A stretch of DNA of 64,000 nucleotides. Source: Saprospiraceae bacterium. Lineage in GTDB: Bacteria > Bacteroidota > Bacteroidia > Chitinophagales > Saprospiraceae. Positions 60,394-64,000 of this stretch are shown in pieces. The notes beneath the pieces are model-generated. The model worked only from the letters and a program-made list of their open reading frames with translations, was not told the DNA's origin and searched no databases. The translations under genes and the position numbers were made by a program. Within the stretch, counting starts at the first letter, position 1; each line of letters starts with the position of its first letter. The stretch is taken from positions 248,001-312,000 of the forward strand of contig JALHRR010000001.1 of assembly GCA_022841345.1 (NCBI GenBank), read 5' to 3'.

Positions 60394-60453
60394 GAAAGAA
60401 ATAGGCTTTAAGAGTAATTGAAAATGTGGAGTATGGATTCAAGTACTTGGATA

Positions 60454-60897
60454 ATGAAAGCAAATTATGCTATACTGGTCTTAAGCTTGTTACCCCTGAT
60501 ACTCATCTGTTGCTCATTCGGCAAACCAATTGAATTGAAGTGTGACTCATTAGCTGAAATTGAAAATCTGGCTATAGAAATGTTTAATGCCGATGAAGTA
60601 ATAATTGAATCTATCTGGCTCAAAGAAGAAATCTTTTTTGAAGGACTGGATTGTTTTTTCATAACTATCATCAATGGAACAACTCCTGCTTTAAATTTTA
60701 AAGAACTGGCAGATGATCAATATCATCGATTCGAAAACTATCAGGAAATAGAACACCAACTCAAAGAAAACGGATTGCCCATTGTAGAGAAGATTAGAGA
60801 GGAATGTGATTTGTCTAATTTTGATCAAATTATGGTAGTTTTTGCGAAGAGGAAGGATGATGGTACTTTATTTTATAGCATTGCAAATAGCTATTAA
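60454..60897 (+). CDS. Small lipoprotein, function unknown
   Basis: This protein is 147 aa from the ATG at 60454, chosen because MKANYAILVLSLLPLILICC gives a lipoprotein signal. ATGs at 60424 and nearby are in frame. The mature part is acidic (DSLAEIENLAIEMFNADEVI, YQEIEHQLKENGLPIVEKI), with no recognised domain. It lies 60 bases after another small lipoprotein gene of similar style, and the two may belong together. A toxin-antitoxin pair is convergent to it. Confidence 0.6.
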   Translation: MKANYAILVLSLLPLILICCSFGKPIELKCDSLAEIENLAIEMFNADEVIIESIWLKEEIFFEGLDCFFITIINGTTPALNFKELADDQYHRFENYQEIEHQLKENGLPIVEKIREECDLSNFDQIMVVFAKRKDDGTLFYSIANSY

Positions 60898-60968
60898 AGG
60901 AAAGATGGGTATTGGAAGAAAGAAAATTAAATTCATCTTCATGGATGCGAAAGACTGTAAACATTAAG

Positions 60969-61223
60969 CTATCCATATATATCTTTTCTATGTCCCAAGT
61001 CTAAGACATCTATCATCACCTTGTCGTCCAGAATATCATAGATAATTCTATAGTCTGCTACTCTGATGCGGTATGCAAATTTACCTTTTAATTTCTTGCA
61101 GCCATTTGGTCTTGGATTCATAGCAAGACCGAACATAGCTTCTTTAAGACGAGAATAATACGGCTCATTAATTTTTTCAAGAGCTTTAGTTACACGTGCT
61201 CTTAAACTAACCTGATAAACCAC
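60969..61223 (-). CDS. RelE/ParE-superfamily toxin
   Basis: This 84-aa toxin (GTG start at 61223) has the RelE fold pattern. The N-terminal helix is ARVTKALEKINEPYYSRLKE, and the sheet is CKKLKGKFAYRIRVADYRII followed by DDKVMIDVLDLGHRKDIY. The basic residues (R and K around RIRVADYRIIY and GHRKDIY) are where RelE-type mRNA interferases act. The GTG overlaps the TAG stop of the antitoxin by one base (TAGTG), the usual coupling of these operons. Confidence 0.9.
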   Translation of the reverse strand: MVYQVSLRARVTKALEKINEPYYSRLKEAMFGLAMNPRPNGCKKLKGKFAYRIRVADYRIIYDILDDKVMIDVLDLGHRKDIYG

Positions 61224-61432
61224 TATTTGGAGTTTCGCTTTTCCTCAATCATTTTGAATGCTTCATCAATAGGAATGGATGGCTCATTAGACTTTTTGGC
61301 ATCATCATAGAGCATAATATCCTCCAGCTCTTCCAACTCTTCCATTATTGCTTTAAAATCACTTATTGGAAGTACAACGGATATTTTATTACCATTGCTG
61401 TCAGTAATGAATTGTGGATTTAAAGTAATCAT
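61223..61432 (-). CDS. Antitoxin of the RelE/ParE pair (Phd/YefM-like)
   Basis: This 69-aa acidic protein (start at 61432, MITLNPQFITDSNGNKISVV) has a short N-terminal beta/alpha DNA-binding part resembling Phd/YefM (SVVLPISDFKAIMEELEELE). Its charged, probably unfolded tail (IPIDEAFKMIEEKRNSK) would wrap the toxin. A longer frame open from 61495 has no support. It precedes and overlaps the toxin gene. Such antitoxins usually repress their own promoter, but no clear palindrome was noted upstream. Confidence 0.85.
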   Translation of the reverse strand: MITLNPQFITDSNGNKISVVLPISDFKAIMEELEELEDIMLYDDAKKSNEPSIPIDEAFKMIEEKRNSK

Positions 61433-61549
61433 AGTGCTATAATTTAAATGCAAAAGGTCTGAAATTTCTGAATATAAACCCCCTTCCCCATTCATCCAAT
61501 ACTGAACTATGAGAAAGAGGGCTTTCTATTTTAATTTTCTTTATTTCAA

Positions 61550-62257
61550 TTAATCCCTGCTTCCCACATATCTCATGATCAAATACAATAACATGACCAG
61601 TGAAGATAATGCTGCAGAAACATATGTCATCGCTGCCCATTTCAATGCATCTTTTGATCCATCCAATTCCGCTGCTTGTGCAGTTCCGGAGCTTTCCAGC
61701 CATGCAACTGCTCTGCGACTTGCATCAAATTCAACGGGTAATGTGATGAAGGCGAATGCTGTCGTGATCGAGAATGCGATGATACAGATCAATAGCAATT
61801 GAGGCATAGTACCAATCGTCATAAATGCAATGATCAATAACCATTGCTGAGCTTGCGCTGCCACATTAACGATCGGCACGACCTTGGATCTCAGTGTCAA
61901 CCATGCATAAGCCTGATCATGCTGCACTGCGTGTCCACACTCATGGGAAGCTACAGCAGCTGCCATTACACTTCTGCCACTATAAATAGCATGACTTAAA
62001 GCCACAGTCTTTGTGAGTGGATTGTAGTGATCAGATAAAAATCCTTCATGTTCTATAACACGAACATTAGATATATTGTAATGACGAAGCATAGCCTCGG
62101 CAATCTCCTTGCCACTCATCCCATTTCTCAAACCAATCTGTGAGTACTTTTGAAACTTGCTTTTCAATCTGGCACTCACTAAAAATCCTACAACAGATAA
62201 TACTATACCCACAATGATGTAGCCATAATACCCTCCCAAAGCACCTAGTTCGTTCAT
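61550..62257 (-). CDS. Membrane zinc metallopeptidase (YugP-like)
   Basis: This 235-aa protein of the neutral zinc metallopeptidase family (Zn_peptidase_2) has an N-terminal membrane helix (YYGYIIVGIVLSVVGFLVSA) and the zinc motif SHECGHAVQHD (HExxH). Two or three further helices occupy the C-terminal half (IIAFMTIGTMPQLLLICIIA, SALSSLVMLLYLIMRYV). PNPLTKTVALSHAIYSGRSV-like wording upstream of the motif is typical. The substrate is not known. It lies 20 bases downstream of serS on the same strand. Confidence 0.92.
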   Translation of the reverse strand: MNELGALGGYYGYIIVGIVLSVVGFLVSARLKSKFQKYSQIGLRNGMSGKEIAEAMLRHYNISNVRVIEHEGFLSDHYNPLTKTVALSHAIYSGRSVMAAAVASHECGHAVQHDQAYAWLTLRSKVVPIVNVAAQAQQWLLIIAFMTIGTMPQLLLICIIAFSITTAFAFITLPVEFDASRRAVAWLESSGTAQAAELDGSKDALKWAAMTYVSAALSSLVMLLYLIMRYVGSRD

Positions 62258-62277
62258 TTTTCTCTTTAGTTTTTATT

Positions 62278-63558
62278 TTAATTAATCCATTCAAATCCGG
62301 TATAGGGAACCAGTTTTTCGGGGATACGAATTCCATTCTCAGTCTGATGATTTTCCAGCATGGATGCTACGATTCTTGGCAAGGCAAGCGCACTTCCATT
62401 GAGGGTGTGCGCAAATCTGTTTTTACCGTCAGCATCTTTGAAACGCATTTTCATTCTATTAGTTTGAAATGTTTCAAAATTGGAAACACTACTTACTTCC
62501 AGCCACCTTTGTTGAGCTGTAGAATACACTTCAAAGTCATATGTCAGAGCCGATGTGAAACCCATATCTCCGCCACATAAACGCAATATTCTGTATGGAA
62601 GTTCAAGCGCCTGCAACAGACTTTCGACATGCTCCAGCATTATCAGCAATGCATTATAAGAATTATCGGGATGCTCGAATCTCACAATCTCCACTTTGTC
62701 AAACTGATGAACTCTGTTCAAACCTTTGACATGTGCCCCGTATGACCCTGCTTCCCTTCTGAAACAAGGGGTGTAGCCCGTGAGAAGGATCGGTAATTCT
62801 TTTTCAGCCACAATTACATCGCGATAAATATTCGTCAACGGAACTTCCGCTGTCGGTATCAGATACAGATCGTCTTTTTCAGCATAATACATCTGACCTT
62901 CTTTGTCCGGCAATTGACCCGTTCCACGTGCTGTGGCTTCATTGACCAAAAGCGGTGGCTGACATTCTTCATAGCCATTCTTCACTGCATTGTCCAGGAA
63001 GAAAGCAATTAATGCCCTTTGTAGTCTTGCTCCTTTTCCTCTGTACAAAGGAAAACCGGAACCTGCAATCTTCGCACCGAGTGCCAGATCAAATAAGTTA
63101 TATTTTTCTGCTAGTTCCCAATGTGGTTGAGCACCTGCCCAGAGTGCCGGAAAAGGACTTGTCCAGTCTTTATAGACAAAATTGTCTTCACTTGACTTGC
63201 CTGCGGGGACCGATTCATGAGGTATATTCGGTACCGTCAGCAATTTTTCTTCCAGATTGTCCTTTACTTGCTTGATTTCTTCATCCAGCAATTTACTTTT
63301 ATCCTTTACAGCAGCCACTTCAGCCTTTAATGACTGAGCTTCATCCTGTTTGCCGGATTTCATCAGATCACCAATTTGTTTTGAAAGAATATTAGCTTCA
63401 TTGAGATATCCATCCAGTTGTGACTGAATTTCTTTTCTGCGATCATCTAATTCAAGGACTTTTGATACTATTTCAAGGTCTTCGTCGTTAAAGTTTCGCT
63501 TACGTAAACCTTTTAGTACAGTTTCTTTGTTATCACGGATATAGGACAGCTCAAGCAT
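62278..63558 (-). CDS. serS: Serine-tRNA ligase
   Basis: SerRS charges tRNA-Ser. The 426-aa protein has the N-terminal tRNA-binding coiled coil (residues about 30-100, RRKEIQSQLDGYLNEANILS). The class II core has LIPTAEVPLTNIYRDVI, TGYTPCFRREAGSYGAHVKG (motif 2), EVSSVSNFETFQTNRMKMRF and the motif 3 LNGSALALPRIVASMLENHQ. All expected active-site segments are present. It leads a two-gene unit with the zinc peptidase. Confidence 0.97.
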   Translation of the reverse strand: MLELSYIRDNKETVLKGLRKRNFNDEDLEIVSKVLELDDRRKEIQSQLDGYLNEANILSKQIGDLMKSGKQDEAQSLKAEVAAVKDKSKLLDEEIKQVKDNLEEKLLTVPNIPHESVPAGKSSEDNFVYKDWTSPFPALWAGAQPHWELAEKYNLFDLALGAKIAGSGFPLYRGKGARLQRALIAFFLDNAVKNGYEECQPPLLVNEATARGTGQLPDKEGQMYYAEKDDLYLIPTAEVPLTNIYRDVIVAEKELPILLTGYTPCFRREAGSYGAHVKGLNRVHQFDKVEIVRFEHPDNSYNALLIMLEHVESLLQALELPYRILRLCGGDMGFTSALTYDFEVYSTAQQRWLEVSSVSNFETFQTNRMKMRFKDADGKNRFAHTLNGSALALPRIVASMLENHQTENGIRIPEKLVPYTGFEWIN

Positions 63559-63862
63559 GCTTATGTGGTATTTGGTAAATAGAATGCAAAAATTGCATTC
63601 AATTTTTACAAATATAGTATTTGAATAAAAAAATAAAATTATTTTTGAGCCGTCGATTCAGACATCATCTCTGGAGTAGTGCTTTGAATAAGAGTAGTTG
63701 AGGTAATTTTCACATCAAACATGTATCATTCAAGGTAATCGAAATGCAAGTCAATTCAGTATATAAAACATATTGAATTATATTTTTTGTTTCATTTCTC
63801 CCCGGGATTCTATTTACCATTTTCATTTTATACCCATTTAGTATTAAACTTTTCACTATCAT
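63559..63862. other. Divergent intergenic region between serS and rho
   Basis: The region is AT-rich. TATATTTG on the minus strand (63609-63616) fits the -7 consensus and could serve serS, 51 bases from its start, but no -33 partner is clear. No convincing promoter for rho was picked out, and no other gene or repeat is seen. Confidence 0.4.
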
Positions 63863-64000
63863 ATGTATTCCATTTCTCAATTAAATGAGATGCTCCTGAA
63901 TGAATTAAAGGACGTAGCTGAGGCTATGAACATCCGTGGATTCAGACGCATGAACAAACAAGAGCTTGTTTACCGTATTCTCGATGAACAAGCAGTTGCC
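63863..64000 (+). CDS. rho: Transcription termination factor Rho, N-terminal part (cut by window edge)
   Basis: The first 46 codons of a gene that continues past the window. MYSISQLNEMLLNELKDVAE and AMNIRGFRRMNKQELVYRIL match the Rho N-terminal helical domain, in which the LxxLKxxAxxMxIxGxRxMxKxELxxxIL pattern is diagnostic. Rho is the RNA helicase that ends transcription. The RNA-binding and ATPase domains lie outside. Confidence 0.88.
   Translation, partial: MYSISQLNEMLLNELKDVAEAMNIRGFRRMNKQELVYRILDEQAVA

Noticed and set aside
60969-61432. Fic and toxin-antitoxin genes as one defence island
   Set aside because: They are more than 11 kb apart with housekeeping genes between, and no other defence gene was seen.
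1-64000. tRNA or rRNA genes
   Set aside because: No cloverleaf-like segment with a TTCRA-type T-loop and matching acceptor stem, and no conserved rRNA block, was noticed by eye. A tRNAscan run would be decisive.

Overview
The window is chromosomal DNA of a member of the Bacteroidota, probably close to the Saprospirales. The evidence is: secreted proteins ending in type IX secretion sorting domains (type B at 7238-10849 and 17163-19559, type A at 36818-40390), a GldB-type gliding lipoprotein, a lipoprotein whose first residues look like a surface-export signal, PorT-like outer-membrane barrels, TAnnTTTG promoter boxes, weak Shine-Dalgarno sequences and low GC. The family-level placement is inference. 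No rRNA, tRNA, CRISPR array, prophage or intact insertion sequence was seen.

Layout. 1-4756: a heavy-metal type RND pump (cut by the left edge) and its periplasmic adaptor. 5071-7237: a GH13 amylase lipoprotein, a small GNAT and a small conserved protein. 7238-13211: a giant beta-helix type B T9SS substrate and a LruC-domain lipoprotein. 13383-16170: dnaX-pyrD. 17163-22283: a second type B T9SS protein, an outer-membrane barrel with nadC, and gldB. 22626-26422: bifunctional nuclease, etfBA, a TPR protein and dapF. 26599-30968: a Deg protease, then a sugar transporter and ROK kinase pair. 31507-36713: gamma carbonic anhydrase, a barrel, acs, a TraB/GumN protein and rlmB. 36818-41717: M36 metalloprotease, methylmalonyl-CoA epimerase and a TauE permease. 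41908-48111: kdsB, a tandem repeat block, then pheT, a coiled-coil gene, zapA and rny. 48466-51004: Fic protein, DUF3127 protein, a Trp-repeat protein and Bcp. 51695-58545: thrS, an RlmK-like methyltransferase, an atypical SDR, 3-hydroxyanthranilate dioxygenase, LpxH and a propeller-like protein. 59234-64000: frr, two small lipoproteins, a RelE/ParE toxin-antitoxin pair, a zinc peptidase, serS and the start of rho.

Most genes are housekeeping (replication, translation, NAD, pyrimidine, lysine and lipid A synthesis, acetate and propionate metabolism) interleaved with envelope and secretion genes.

The unusual content is in the gene-free gaps. Five gaps (22471-22578, 31044-31403, 48209-48330, 51107-51258, 55114-55556) hold arrays in which a constant 7-8 base linker (GGTGAYRT) separates hairpins whose stems all differ but whose tips share a short GC-rich near-palindrome. 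Two arrays are split into two opposed halves, and arrays end in a fixed terminal module. Other gaps hold GGCTGTT-anchored modules of short tandem repeats, a roughly 48-base dispersed module, a two-copy MITE-like element with large internal hairpins, and four tandem 121-126 bp units between kdsB and rny. Inside genes, the strongest oddity is an A10 tract in dnaX, just after the ATPase domains, where either one-base slip leads quickly to a stop. This would fit production of a short gamma-type subunit.
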